Assembly: GCF_001761385.1 (NCBI RefSeq)
Contig: NZ_CP017476.1
Coordinates: 1,229,501 to 1,293,500 of the forward strand
Length of the DNA stretch: 64,000 bases
Reading direction: 5' to 3'
From: Hydrogenophaga crassostreae
GTDB lineage: Bacteria > Pseudomonadota > Gammaproteobacteria > Burkholderiales > Burkholderiaceae_C
Position numbers and translations under genes: made by a program. The number at the start of each line of letters is the position of its first letter. Position 1 is the first letter of the stretch. This document shows positions 36,900 through 46,800 of this stretch, in pieces. The notes beneath the pieces were generated by a model that searched no databases, was not told the DNA's origin, and saw nothing but the letters and a program-made list of their open reading frames with translations.

Positions 36900-36940
36900 G
36901 AGGGGGGCTTTCAACATTGGGACCCGAGAATATACAGTTC

Positions 36941-37609
36941 TTAGGTATGCATTTGTTGCGGCTGGGCAGGCCGCAACAGCACCACCAATGCCCCGGCGCC
37001 TCCCTCGGCGGGGCGTGCCTGCACGAACGCCAGTACTTCCTTTTTCTGAACGAGCCAGCGCAGTACCCGCCCTTTGAGCACCGGTGTGCGACCCGGAGAG
37101 CCGAGCCCCTTGCCGTGCACAACGCGCACACAGCGCAGGCCATGTGAGTGCGTCTCCCGAATGAACCGGCCCAGCGCTTCGCGGGCTTCGTCCGTGCGCA
37201 GGCCGTGCAGGTCGATGTGCCGCTGGATGCTCCAGCGCCCTTCGCGCAGCTTGCGCACCACGTCCTGGCCCAGCCCCGGCGTGCGGTAGCTCAGCAGGTC
37301 GTCGGTGTGCAACAGGGTTTCCACATCAAACTCGTCTGACAGCGCTTCGCGCATGACCGACTCTTCGTCGGCCTGGCGCTGCAAGGGCTCGGGCTCTACA
37401 GGGATGAAGGGGTGTGCCACCCGATCGGTTGCGTTCAGGGGCTGGACCGGACCAACCGCCAACTCGAAAAGGCGGCGCTCGCGGTCTTCCTGAATGGCCT
37501 TGAGGCGGGCTGCCTCCAGTGCGGCAGCTTCAGCGGCGGCGCGCTCGGCAATGGCCCGGCGCAGGGGCATCAAATCGGCGAAAGCGCGCACGGGTTCCAT
37601 GTGTCGCAT
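36941..37609 (-). CDS. Smr/MutS2-type domain protein
   Basis: The protein has 222 residues from ATG 37609 (MRHMEPVRAF); ATG 37600 is an alternative. The N-terminal half has an Ala/Glu/Arg-rich helical stretch (about 22-50, coiled-coil-like) and a linker. The C-terminal Smr domain starts IDLHGLRTDEAREAL near 130 and contains VRVVHGKGLGS (HGxG motif) and a KGRVLRWL region. Smr domains cut nucleic acids or mRNA on stalled ribosomes; stand-alone proteins like YdaL and SmrA/B have this layout. It is divergent from the alcohol dehydrogenase, with 260 bp between them. Confidence 0.9.
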   Translation of the reverse strand: MRHMEPVRAFADLMPLRRAIAERAAAEAAALEAARLKAIQEDRERRLFELAVGPVQPLNATDRVAHPFIPVEPEPLQRQADEESVMREALSDEFDVETLLHTDDLLSYRTPGLGQDVVRKLREGRWSIQRHIDLHGLRTDEAREALGRFIRETHSHGLRCVRVVHGKGLGSPGRTPVLKGRVLRWLVQKKEVLAFVQARPAEGGAGALVVLLRPAQPQQMHT

Positions 37610-37869
37610 TGTCGCGCAGCGATGTGGGGTGGGTTCAAGTAGGGGTTTGTCGGGTGGGTGCATCTGGCAATTGGCCTTCATCCGCGCCCCTGGGTGATGG
37701 TCCAACGGTGCATTCCGGCCAAGTTGGTCCACAGGGCGGCCAAAGCGCGCCGAGTTCATGCGGATGGCGGTCTTTTTGCCGACCTGCCCCCTACCATCAT
37801 CGGCGAAACGAAGACGGCTGGCCAACTCGCGCAGCCGTGACTGTGAAACTCCAAGGAAGTGAAGTCCCC

Positions 37870-38976
<1,107 letters not shown>

Positions 38977-39066
38977 ACCCCTGAGAGCGGCCCATCCCCG
39001 TCGCTGCGTTCCGCCCCTCAAGGGGCAATGCTGGCCGACCGGCAAAGCCGGATCGGCGGCGTTCTG
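38977..39066 (+). repeat. Dispersed GC-rich post-stop repeat, copy E
   Basis: Starting just after the dehydrogenase stop, it has CCCCTCAAGGGG, then GCTGGCCGACCGGCAAAGCC and GGATCGGCGGCGTTCTG. The second part forms a GCC-rich stem. It is closely related to copy D. Confidence 0.75.
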
Positions 39067-39128
39067 AATTCTCGCTACCGGCTTCCTGCGCGGAAAAAAT
39101 TGGCGGTCAACGCGGGGGGCGTTGGCCA

Positions 39129-39545
39129 TTGGGGTTCACTGCGGTTGAGAAAACATGGCAGCACACCCTGCTGAAAGTGGTCGTTGCTGCTGGACGGGGC
39201 CATGCGTTGGCCGTGCAGACCAGTGACGCCGCTCTCGGTGCACTGGGGCTGAAAAAGCACGGCGACTTTGGCGACAACGGTCGCATGTACGGCGCCGAGG
39301 GCCCGGCATTCATCGTGACCAAGCCCGGCGATGGCGAGCCCGCCACCTTTGCCAATGGCGGCACGCTCGGGTACCTTGCTCCCAGCAGGGATGCTGTTCG
39401 CAATTTTCACTCCCAGGGTCTGGCCAATGGCGGTGTTGATGCGGGGGCGCCGGGCCCTCGCTCCTTCGCTCCAACGGCCTACGCAGCCTATTTGCGGGAT
39501 CCTGCCGGCAACAAGATTTGCGCCTATTGCTTCGCCGCCGCGTAG
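39129..39545 (+). CDS. VOC (glyoxalase/bleomycin resistance) family protein, N-terminus uncertain
   Basis: The last ~110 residues fit the VOC fold: SDAALGALGLKKHGDF, FIVTKPGDGEPATFANGGTL and AAYLRDPAGNKICAYCF. The normal start of such proteins (M-x-x-H-V-x-x-G) is not seen. The frame opens at TTG 39129, and a GTG at 39177 would begin directly at VVVAAGRGHALAV. The N-terminal strand may be altered or damaged: the nearest ATG (39155) is out of frame. Function in metal-dependent chemistry is unassigned. It converges with the GlxA-type gene over a bidirectional terminator. Confidence 0.7.
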   Translation: MGFTAVEKTWQHTLLKVVVAAGRGHALAVQTSDAALGALGLKKHGDFGDNGRMYGAEGPAFIVTKPGDGEPATFANGGTLGYLAPSRDAVRNFHSQGLANGGVDAGAPGPRSFAPTAYAAYLRDPAGNKICAYCFAAA

Positions 39546-39558
39546 ATCCACAGGTCCC

Positions 39559-39590
39559 AAAAAAGCTGCAGCCTGTGCTACAGCTTTTTT
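39559..39590. terminator. Bidirectional intrinsic terminator
   Basis: AAAAAAGCTGCAG (39559-39571) pairs with CTACAGCTTTTTT (39578-39590) with one mismatch and a 6-base loop, giving a U-run on either strand. It sits between the convergent VOC and GlxA-type genes and touches the stop of the latter. Confidence 0.8.
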
Positions 39591-40614
39591 ACGTTGCAGA
39601 GGGCGTTGCCGGTGAGGCTGCACCCGATGAACCGCCAAAGCGCTCCCGGTAGGCCTGGGGCGCCACACCGAGGCGCTTGATGAAGAGTTTGCGCAGCGAC
39701 TGTTCGGATGCAAAACCGATGCGAGCCGCAACCGATTTGAAGGGCAAGTCGCCTTCTTCGAGCAGGCGCCGTGCCGCTTCCAGTCGCGCGGCTTCGATGA
39801 ACTGCAAGGGTGTGGTGCCGACCTCCTTGACAAACACGCGCCGAAAATTGCGCTCGCTCATGGCTGCCCGGGTGGCCAGACGGCACACATCAAGTGGCTG
39901 GGAAAGGTTGCACATCACCCACGCCTGAATTTCGCGTATGCCGGGATGGCTGGTGTACTGGCTGGTCAGATGCACGCTGAACTGCGACTGGCCACCGGGG
40001 CGCTTGAGGTAGACAACAAGATCACGGGCCACCTGCAAAGCCAATGCCCGTCCATGGTCTTCTTCAACCAGGGCCAGAGCCAGGTCAATCCCTGCGGTGA
40101 CCCCGGCCGATGTCCAGATATGGCCTGCGCGCAAATAGATGGCGTCGGCCTGGACCTTCACGGCAGGGAAGCGCTCGCCCAACAGTGCAGCGACACTCCA
40201 GTGGGTGGTGGCAGGCAGGCCATCCAGAACGCCAGCTGCCGACAGGAAAAAACTGCCCGAGCACAAGGCCACCAACCGCTCGATCCGTGGCGCTGCGGCC
40301 GCGACCCAGTCCACGATGGGCTGGTTGGCGGCCAGGGCGCTTTCGATCTGACGTGCGCCAACGATGATCGCGGTATGGGGCAGCGGGTCTGCCTGCAATG
40401 CACATGCGTCGAGATGCATGTGCATGTCTGACGCCACTGGGCCCGATTCAACCGAGACGATGCGCAGTGCGTAGCCTGGTGGCCGGCCGTCCTGTGTGAG
40501 ATGGACGTTGGCGTACTCGAACACGCTCATCGCACCAATGGCCTCGATGCCTTTGAAGCCGGGGTAGACCAGCACATCGATGCGCCGGGGGGTCAACAGG
40601 GGCAAGTGGTGCAT
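39589..40614 (-). CDS. GlxA-family transcriptional regulator (DJ-1/PfpI plus AraC)
   Basis: This 341-residue regulator has an N-terminal DJ-1/PfpI-like amidotransferase-fold domain (about 10-190) with the elbow Cys in VALCSGSFFLSAAG near 118. A C-terminal AraC-type double HTH (about 225-325) follows (RLATRAAMSERNFRRVF and SVAARIGFASEQSLRKLF). GlxA-type regulators often control amine, betaine or similar catabolism, but no target genes are visible here. It reads away from radC's direction of origin on the same strand and ends in a terminator. Confidence 0.92.
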   Translation of the reverse strand: MHHLPLLTPRRIDVLVYPGFKGIEAIGAMSVFEYANVHLTQDGRPPGYALRIVSVESGPVASDMHMHLDACALQADPLPHTAIIVGARQIESALAANQPIVDWVAAAAPRIERLVALCSGSFFLSAAGVLDGLPATTHWSVAALLGERFPAVKVQADAIYLRAGHIWTSAGVTAGIDLALALVEEDHGRALALQVARDLVVYLKRPGGQSQFSVHLTSQYTSHPGIREIQAWVMCNLSQPLDVCRLATRAAMSERNFRRVFVKEVGTTPLQFIEAARLEAARRLLEEGDLPFKSVAARIGFASEQSLRKLFIKRLGVAPQAYRERFGGSSGAASPATPSAT

Positions 40615-40722
40615 GCAGCCATCGGTGTTGGTGAGAAAACAGACATGAAGAAGGGTTGGGCATTCTCACATCCAACCGCAGGGAGATCTGGGTGCATCCT
40701 GGGCATGCGTTCCAGAACGCGT

Positions 40723-41415
40723 TCATATGAGGCCCATTTCTGCCATTGACGCAGCCCGGTCCCGCGTGACGATGAAGTGGTCAAGTACGCGCACGTCCAC
40801 CAATGCCAATGCGGCCTTGAGCGATTGCGTGAGCGCTTCGTCGGCGCGCGATGGCGTGGTGGTGCCGCTGGGGTGGTTGTGGGCGAGCACCACGGCTGCA
40901 GCATGGTGGTGCAGGGCGCGCAACACCACTTCGCGTGGGTACACGCTGGTCTGGCTCAGTGTGCCGCGAAACAGCTCTTCGAGGGCGATCAGCCGGTTCT
41001 GGCTGTCGAGAAACAGCACGGCAAACACCTCATGCTGTTTGGCACCCAGTTGCAATTGCAGGTATTCGCGCACGGCACTGGGGCTGTCGAACAGCGCTCT
41101 TTCCTGAAGCACCTGGGAAAGGGCACGACGCGCCAGCTCCAATACGGCGACCACCTCGGCCCGCTTGGCCGGTCCCAGGCCTTTGATGGTCTGGAGGGCG
41201 TCAGCGCTGGTGTGCAGCAGGCCGCTGACGCCGCCGAAGGTATCGAGCAGTTCCTGCGCCATCTGCAGCACGCCTTTACCCGCTATGCCCGTGCGCAGCA
41301 GAATGGCGAGCAATTCGGCATCGCTGAGCGCAGACGGGCCGCGCGTCAGCAGTTTTTCGCGTGGTCGCGCCTCGGCAGGCAGGCTCTTGAGCCCGCCGTT
41401 GTTTGAGCCATTCAT
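40723..41415 (-). CDS. radC: RadC-family JAB1/MPN protein
   Basis: This 230-residue protein has an N-terminal helix-hairpin-helix-like region (SDAELLAILLRTGIAGKGV, TIKGLGPAKRAEVVAVLELA). The C-terminal JAMM metalloprotease-like fold has Glu in ALEELFRGTLSQT, AHNHPSG near 175 and the following Asp in SRADEALT. The family was named for DNA repair, but that role is disputed. It is divergent from the FKBP gene. Confidence 0.94.
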   Translation of the reverse strand: MNGSNNGGLKSLPAEARPREKLLTRGPSALSDAELLAILLRTGIAGKGVLQMAQELLDTFGGVSGLLHTSADALQTIKGLGPAKRAEVVAVLELARRALSQVLQERALFDSPSAVREYLQLQLGAKQHEVFAVLFLDSQNRLIALEELFRGTLSQTSVYPREVVLRALHHHAAAVVLAHNHPSGTTTPSRADEALTQSLKAALALVDVRVLDHFIVTRDRAASMAEMGLI

Positions 41416-41555
41416 GGCTTTTCTCCCTGATTTTTGGTGTGTGACGCCGCCTTTTTACAATAGAGCGTTCTGTGAGGCGTTGATCAGGGGGACCGAGTGT
41501 CCATTCCATGGCGCCTGCGACCTCACTTTCACCCCTCAAACAGCCAGCCATCCCT

Positions 41556-42002
41556 ATGCCACAAGTCCAAGAAGGTTCTTTCCTCACGCTGCATTACCGG
41601 ATGTCCGGTCCTGGTGGCCAGGTGATCATCAACACCTTTGATGGTCAGCCGGCCACGCTCAGCCTGGGTGCGGGCGAGCTGTCGCCGGCGATCGAGCAGC
41701 ATTTGCTCGGATTGGAAGAGGGCACCCAGACGGTGATCGAACTGGAGCCGGGAGAAGCCTTCGGTGACCGCCAGCCAGACATGGTGCAGTGGGTGGCGCG
41801 CAAGCTGCTGAACCAGCTGGGCGATCCAAACGAGCAATACAAAGAAGGCGATGTGGTGCAGTTCCCGACGCCCGACGGGTTGGGCAGCTACGCGGGTGCG
41901 GCCATTGAAGTGCGGGAAGACGGTGCGGTGCTGTTCGATTTCAACCATCCGTTGGCGGGCCAACCGGTGACTTTTGAGGTTCAACTGATCGGGGTGCTCT
42001 GA
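41556..42002 (+). CDS. fkpB: FKBP-type peptidyl-prolyl isomerase (SlpA/FkpB-like)
   Basis: From ATG 41556 (MPQVQEGSFL) the protein has 148 residues, close to E. coli SlpA. ATG 41508 would add 16 residues. The FKBP core is interrupted by the IF chaperone domain typical of SlpA/SlyD (GEAFGDRQPDMVQWVARKLL). It lacks the SlyD His-rich tail. The stop shares a base with the ispH start. The fkpB-ispH pairing is conserved in proteobacteria. Confidence 0.92.
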   Translation: MPQVQEGSFLTLHYRMSGPGGQVIINTFDGQPATLSLGAGELSPAIEQHLLGLEEGTQTVIELEPGEAFGDRQPDMVQWVARKLLNQLGDPNEQYKEGDVVQFPTPDGLGSYAGAAIEVREDGAVLFDFNHPLAGQPVTFEVQLIGVL

Positions 42003-42985
42003 TGGCGAATTTTCTGGAACATTCGCAAGAGGTCTTGCTGGCCGAGCCGCGCGGTTTTTGTGCGGGGGTCGACCGGGCAATCGAGATCGTGGAGCGTGCG
42101 CTGGCCAAGTTCGGTCGCCCCATCTATGTGCGCCATGAAATCGTGCACAACACCTATGTGGTGAACGATCTGAAAGACAAGGGGGCAATTTTCATCGAGG
42201 AGCTCTCCGATGTACCGCCCGGCGCCACGCTGGTGTTTTCAGCGCACGGCGTGAGCCGTGCGGTGCAGGAAGAGGCCAAAGCCCGTGGTTTCACCATCTT
42301 TGATGCCACCTGTCCGCTGGTGACAAAGGTGCATGTGGAGGTGGCCAAGCTGCACCGCGAAGGCTTTGAATTTTTGATGATCGGTCACAAGGGCCACCCC
42401 GAGGTAGAGGGCACCATGGGCCAGCTCGACAGCGGCATTCATCTGGTGGAAGACCTGGCCGATGTGGCCCGCGTGTCCCCCGCGCAAACCGACAAACTGG
42501 CTGTGGTCACGCAAACCACCTTGTCGGTGGACGACACGGTGGAGATTCTGGCCGCAGTCAAGGCGCGCTTTCCAAAAGTGCGTGAACCCAAGCAACAAGA
42601 CATTTGTTATGCCACGCAAAACCGGCAAGATGCCGTGAAGCTTTTGAGCCCGCAGGTGGACGTGGTGATCGTCGTCGGCAGCCCCACGAGCTCCAACAGC
42701 AACCGTTTGCGCGAGGTGGCGCTCAAGCTCGGCACGCCTGCGCATATGGTGGACAGCGCCGAAGAACTGCAAGCCGAATGGTTCGAAGACCGCTCGCGGG
42801 TTGGCCTGACGGCCGGTGCATCAGCGCCGGAAATTCTCGTTTTGCAAGTGATCGACCGGCTTAAGGCATTGGGCGCGATTTCGGTGCGCAAGATGGACGG
42901 CCTGGTGGAAACGGTGAAATTTCCGCTGCCCAAGGGCCTGAAGATTGAAGGCGACGACAACAAGCCGCTGGATCATCTGCACTGA
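42002..42985 (+). CDS. ispH: 4-hydroxy-3-methylbut-2-enyl diphosphate reductase IspH
   Basis: IspH is the last enzyme of the MEP isoprenoid pathway and makes IPP and DMAPP using a 4Fe-4S cluster. The 327-residue protein has the three cluster Cys in EPRGFCAGVDRA (about 21), DATCPLVTKVH (about 103) and KQQDICYATQNRQ (about 204). The catalytic motif VRHEIVHN and the SSNSNRL diphosphate-binding region (VGSPTSSNSNRLREVA) are also seen. It is translationally coupled to the FKBP isomerase gene and followed by serS. Confidence 0.97.
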   Translation: MANFLEHSQEVLLAEPRGFCAGVDRAIEIVERALAKFGRPIYVRHEIVHNTYVVNDLKDKGAIFIEELSDVPPGATLVFSAHGVSRAVQEEAKARGFTIFDATCPLVTKVHVEVAKLHREGFEFLMIGHKGHPEVEGTMGQLDSGIHLVEDLADVARVSPAQTDKLAVVTQTTLSVDDTVEILAAVKARFPKVREPKQQDICYATQNRQDAVKLLSPQVDVVIVVGSPTSSNSNRLREVALKLGTPAHMVDSAEELQAEWFEDRSRVGLTAGASAPEILVLQVIDRLKALGAISVRKMDGLVETVKFPLPKGLKIEGDDNKPLDHLH

Positions 42986-42990
42986 ACGGC

Positions 42991-43075
42991 TCTTCTCCGC
43001 GCCGCTGCCGGTGGCCCCCGAATGGGGGAGCCGGTTCCGCGCTGGCCTGGAGGGCAGGAGTCCGCTTCCAGGCAA
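42991..43075 (+). repeat. Possible degenerate copy of the dispersed repeat (copy G)
   Basis: Between ispH and serS, a CCGCGCCGCTGCCGGTGG start, GCCCCCGAATGGGGGAGCCGG hairpin core and TTCCGCG recall the other copies. Order and spacing differ, so membership is uncertain. Confidence 0.35.
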
Positions 43076-43091
43076 AACCTACAATCACGAC

Positions 43092-44402
43092 ATGCTCGAT
43101 ATCAATACCCTCCGCAAAGACCTCGACGCCACCATCGCCCGGCTCGAAACCCGCAAAAAACCCCAGGCGTTCTTGAACGTGGATACGTTCAAGGATCTGG
43201 AGTCGGAACGCAAGACGCTGCAAACCCGCACCGAAGAGCTGCAAAGCCAGCGCAACACGCTGTCCAAACAGATCGGTCAACTCAAAGCCAAGGGCGAGAG
43301 CGTGGAGCCGGTGATGGTTGCTGTGGGTGAGATCAAGGTCGAGCTGGAGGCTTCGGCCGCACGCCTGGAAGTGATCCAGGCCGAGTTGCAGACGCTGCTG
43401 TTGGCGGTGCCGAATGTGCCGCACGAGAGCGTTCCAGTGGGCGCAGACGAAGAGGGCAATGTGGAAGTGCGCCGATGGGGTGTGGTGCGTGAATTTGATT
43501 TTAAGGTGCGCGACCACGTAGACATTGGTGCGCCACTGGGGCTGGACTTTGACACCGGCGTGAAACTCACCGGTTCGCGTTTCACCTTCATGCGCGGTCC
43601 CATCGCCCGATTGCACCGTGCGCTGGCCCAGTTCATGCTCGATGTGCAGACGCAAGAACACGGCTACACCGAGTGCTACACGCCTTACATCGTCAACGCC
43701 GAAACCCTGCGCGGTACCGGCCAGCTGCCCAAATTCGAGGGTGATCTGTTTGCCGCGAAGAAGGGCGGGCAGGATGGCGAAGAGGCGCCCGATCTGCAGG
43801 CGCTTTACCTGATCCCCACCAGCGAGGTGACGCTGACCAACACGGTGCGCGACACCGTGGTGGCCGAGAGCGAACTGCCGATCCGCCTGACCGCCCACAC
43901 GCCGTGCTTTCGATCCGAGGCGGGCAGCGCCGGGCGTGATACCCGCGGCCTGATTCGCCAGCATCAGTTTGACAAGGTCGAGATGGTGCAGATCGTGCAT
44001 CCCGAGAAGAGCTACGAAGCGCTGGAGGCCATGACGGGTCACGCCGAGGCGGTGTTGCAGAAGCTGGGTCTGCCTTACCGCGTGATGAGCCTGTGCACCG
44101 GTGACATGGGTTTTGGCGCTACCAAGACCTACGATCTGGAAGTCTGGGTGCCCGCCCAGGCTGTGTACCGCGAGATCAGTTCGGTATCGAACTGCGAGGC
44201 CTTTCAGGCGCGCCGCTTGCAGGCCCGTTTCAAGAATGCGCAGGGCAAAAACGAGCTGGTGCACACGCTCAACGGATCCGGCCTGGCCGTGGGCCGTGCT
44301 TTGGTGGCGGTGCTGGAGAATTGCCAGAACGCCGACGGCAGTGTGACAGTGCCCGAGGTGCTGCGCCCTTACATGGGCGGTTTGGAGAAGCTCGTTCCCT
44401 AA
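43092..44402 (+). CDS. serS: Seryl-tRNA synthetase
   Basis: SerS charges tRNA-Ser and, as a first step, tRNA-Sec. The 436-residue class II enzyme starts at ATG 43092 (MLDINTLRKD). It has the N-terminal long coiled-coil tRNA-binding arm (about 25-105). Motif 2 appears as CFRSEAGSAGRDTRGLIRQH near 275, and motif 3 as NGSGLAVGRALVAVLEN near 395. The TSEV ATP/serine-site region (LIPTSEVTLTN) is present. The stop overlaps the end of the convergent AttH-like gene by four bases. Confidence 0.98.
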   Translation: MLDINTLRKDLDATIARLETRKKPQAFLNVDTFKDLESERKTLQTRTEELQSQRNTLSKQIGQLKAKGESVEPVMVAVGEIKVELEASAARLEVIQAELQTLLLAVPNVPHESVPVGADEEGNVEVRRWGVVREFDFKVRDHVDIGAPLGLDFDTGVKLTGSRFTFMRGPIARLHRALAQFMLDVQTQEHGYTECYTPYIVNAETLRGTGQLPKFEGDLFAAKKGGQDGEEAPDLQALYLIPTSEVTLTNTVRDTVVAESELPIRLTAHTPCFRSEAGSAGRDTRGLIRQHQFDKVEMVQIVHPEKSYEALEAMTGHAEAVLQKLGLPYRVMSLCTGDMGFGATKTYDLEVWVPAQAVYREISSVSNCEAFQARRLQARFKNAQGKNELVHTLNGSGLAVGRALVAVLENCQNADGSVTVPEVLRPYMGGLEKLVP

Positions 44403-45531
44403 AGAACGAGTCGCTGTGCGTAGCCGGTCATCTCGAGATAGCCGCGCCCCACGCGCTTCGCTTGGGCGTCGAGCAGGTCGCTCAAGCCCTCCCAATACAC
44501 AGTGCCGGTGCTTTGCCGGCTGTCGAGTTCCTGCGCGTCCACCAGCGCCTGCACGGTGAAAACCCCTGCGGGCGAGGTCACCCGCCAGGCCACGGGGTAG
44601 CGCGCCCGGGTCAGCGGGCTGGTCCAGTGGCGCAGCGGTTCGAAAAGCACCGCGTCATGGTTAAAATCTGGGCCCCCAATGGGGCATCGCGCTGGGCCGC
44701 TGAGCGCCACGAACCGCCCGCCCACAGCGACGTACCATCGGCGCGTCGCAGGCGAAACGCGGTGAGACTGTCGCCGTTGTCCAGGTTCATGCCGATCCAG
44801 TCCCAACCCACCGCATCCGGATGCAGCAGCGATTCGCTCCATTCGTGGTCCAGCCAGGCGCGCCCTTGCTGGATGGCGATGGGTTTGCCTTTGACGGTCA
44901 AACGTCCGCTCACCCCCAGTTGAGGCTGGCTCACGTAAAAGCTGCTTTGCGCTGGCTCAGGGCCTTTTCGGGAAAAACCATTCTGGCCTTGCAACAGGTG
45001 GCTTTGCATGGGCAGGGCGTTCAGTTCGATCTGGAAATCGCTGGCGTTGACACGGGCCTGGTAGCGCCCATCGGGCAGTCGCCGCAGCGACCAGCCGCGC
45101 AGTGCCACGCCGGTGTCATTCGCTTGCGCAAACGCGGCGCCGGGACTGTCAAAACCGGGTTGGCTGGCCGTTGCCTCGCCGTTCCAGCGCGCGATGCGCT
45201 GGTCGTGCCACAGTTGTTGTCCTTTCACATCGGCGATGGCGGCATGGGCGAACAGCAGGTGTTTGGCGGCCAGGCGGCTTTGCAGCGCCTGGGTGCCATC
45301 CACCCGGCTGCGAAAAAACGTGACCTGGAATCCATAGGTGTTGCCGTCAGTGCCGGTGGCATAGCCGGTGAGGTACCACCACTCGGTTTTGGCGTCGTTG
45401 TGGGTGCCGTTGTCGCGCGGGAAGCGCAAGGCCCGGGGCTCGGCAATGCTGTCGGATCGGGCTTGGGCAGGTGGCCATGGCAGTGCCATGCCGGCAGCCA
45501 TGCAGAGCAGCTCGCGGCGTCGATTCTGCAT
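44399..45531 (-). pseudogene. AttH/CrtC-like lipocalin-family protein, frameshifted
   Basis: The product resembles AttH and hydroxyneurosporene synthase-like (CrtC) secreted proteins. It starts at ATG 45531 (MQNRRRELLCMAAG, with a Tat-like RRREL) and shows KTEWWYLTGYA, FQVTFFR and WLDHEWSES motifs. Reading is family-like up to SLWAGGSWRS near 44700. The expected C-terminal part (DAVLFEPLRHWTSP, VYWEGLSDLLDAQ, GRGYLEMTGYA) continues in another frame to a stop at 44399. One added G in the five-G run at 44673-44677 would restore a 377-residue protein. It lies 20 bp downstream of the cysteine-synthase-family gene. Confidence 0.85.
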
Positions 45532-45551
45532 GCCGGGTGGAGCCACTGGTT

Positions 45552-46613
45552 TTACCCCTGCAACCTGCGATTGATGCGCTCTTGCGCAGACTGGCAGTTG
45601 CCGAACTGCGCGGTGATCCAGGCGGGTTCAAAGTAGGTTTTGAGGTAGCGCTCACCGGTGTCGCACAGCAGGGAAAGAATGGAGCCACTCTGGTTGGCTT
45701 CGCGCATCTCTGCGGCGAGCGCCAGCATGGCCACCAGATTGGTACCGGTGGACGGCCCAACACGACGGCCGAGCAGTGCGGTGAGCGCGTGCATGGCGGC
45801 TACCGACTCTTCATTGGGGACTTCGATCATGCGGTCAATGACCGAGGGGATGAAGCTGGCCTCGACGCGCGGGCGTCCAATGCCCTCGATGCGCGAGCCG
45901 GGACTTCGCAAGGTGGCGTCGCCGCTTTGAAAGTACGCGCCAAACACCGAACCCTCTGGATCGGCGACGCAGAGTTGCGTGTCGTGGCGCTGGTAGCGAA
46001 CGTAACGCCCCACGGTGGCGCTGGTGCCGCCGGTGCCCGCACCCACCACGATCCAGCGCGGTATCGGGTGGCGCTCACAGGCCATCTGGCCGAACATGCT
46101 CTGCGCGATATTGTTGTTGCCCCGCCAGTCGGTGGCGCGTTCGGCATAGGTGAACTGGTCCATGTAGTGGCCACCGGTCTCATGCGCGAGCTGTTGCGCC
46201 GCGTCGTAGACCTCATCGGCTTTTTCCACGAAATGGCAACGCCCGCCGTAAAACGTGATCTGGTCCACTTTCTCCTGTGAGGTTTTGCGGGGCATCACGG
46301 CAATAAAGGGCAGGTCAAGCAGCCGGGCGAAATAGGCTTCGCTGACAGCCGTGGACCCACTGGATGCCTCGACCACGGTGGTGCCCTTGTTCAGCCAGCC
46401 ATTGCACAGCGCGTACAGAAACAGCGAGCGGGCCAGACGGTGTTTCAGGCTGCCGGTGGGGTGGGTCGATTCGTCTTTCAGAAAGAAGTCGATGCCATGG
46501 TTCGCAAACCCGGGCAGCGGCAGTGCGATCAAATGGGTGTCTGCGCTGCGGCAGATATCGGCCTCGATGCGGCCAATGGCTTCGTTGCGCCAGCGGGTGA
46601 GGGGGGTTGTCAT
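45552..46613 (-). CDS. PLP-dependent cysteine-synthase-family enzyme (Cds1-like)
   Basis: This 353-residue fold-type II PLP enzyme has the Schiff-base Lys in HPTGSLKHRLAR near residue 56. A substrate loop follows (EASSGSTAVSEAYFARLL), along with the phosphate-binding GAGTGGTSATVGRY near 193. The SSGSTAVSEAYF pattern and length resemble L-cysteine desulfhydrase Cds1 more than CysK. It probably degrades cysteine or makes a cysteine analogue. It lies between an AttH-like gene and an FtsX-like permease on the same strand. Confidence 0.88.
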   Translation of the reverse strand: MTTPLTRWRNEAIGRIEADICRSADTHLIALPLPGFANHGIDFFLKDESTHPTGSLKHRLARSLFLYALCNGWLNKGTTVVEASSGSTAVSEAYFARLLDLPFIAVMPRKTSQEKVDQITFYGGRCHFVEKADEVYDAAQQLAHETGGHYMDQFTYAERATDWRGNNNIAQSMFGQMACERHPIPRWIVVGAGTGGTSATVGRYVRYQRHDTQLCVADPEGSVFGAYFQSGDATLRSPGSRIEGIGRPRVEASFIPSVIDRMIEVPNEESVAAMHALTALLGRRVGPSTGTNLVAMLALAAEMREANQSGSILSLLCDTGERYLKTYFEPAWITAQFGNCQSAQERINRRLQG

Positions 46614-46800
46614 ATTGAAGCTTGAAAAGATTGAATGACCTGTTTTAGCAGGCCTCGCTCAGAAGGCGCGAACTGGGCCGTTTCGTCATTGTGGTGGACG
46701 AATGCACGTCAGGCTTGGAACCTGCAGTTTGAGTCGATTTTCCGATGAGGGTGTTCAGCGCTGTGATGCGCAGCAGCCGGTGCTCCGCGCTACGGGCGAT

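Noticed and set aside
37519..37869. N-terminal extension of the class III alcohol dehydrogenase
   Set aside because: 117 extra residues precede the normal start; the enzyme has its standard length from ATG 37870.
42861..44495. 544-codon leftward frame under serS
   Set aside because: It lies antisense to a clear seryl-tRNA synthetase and shows no domain.
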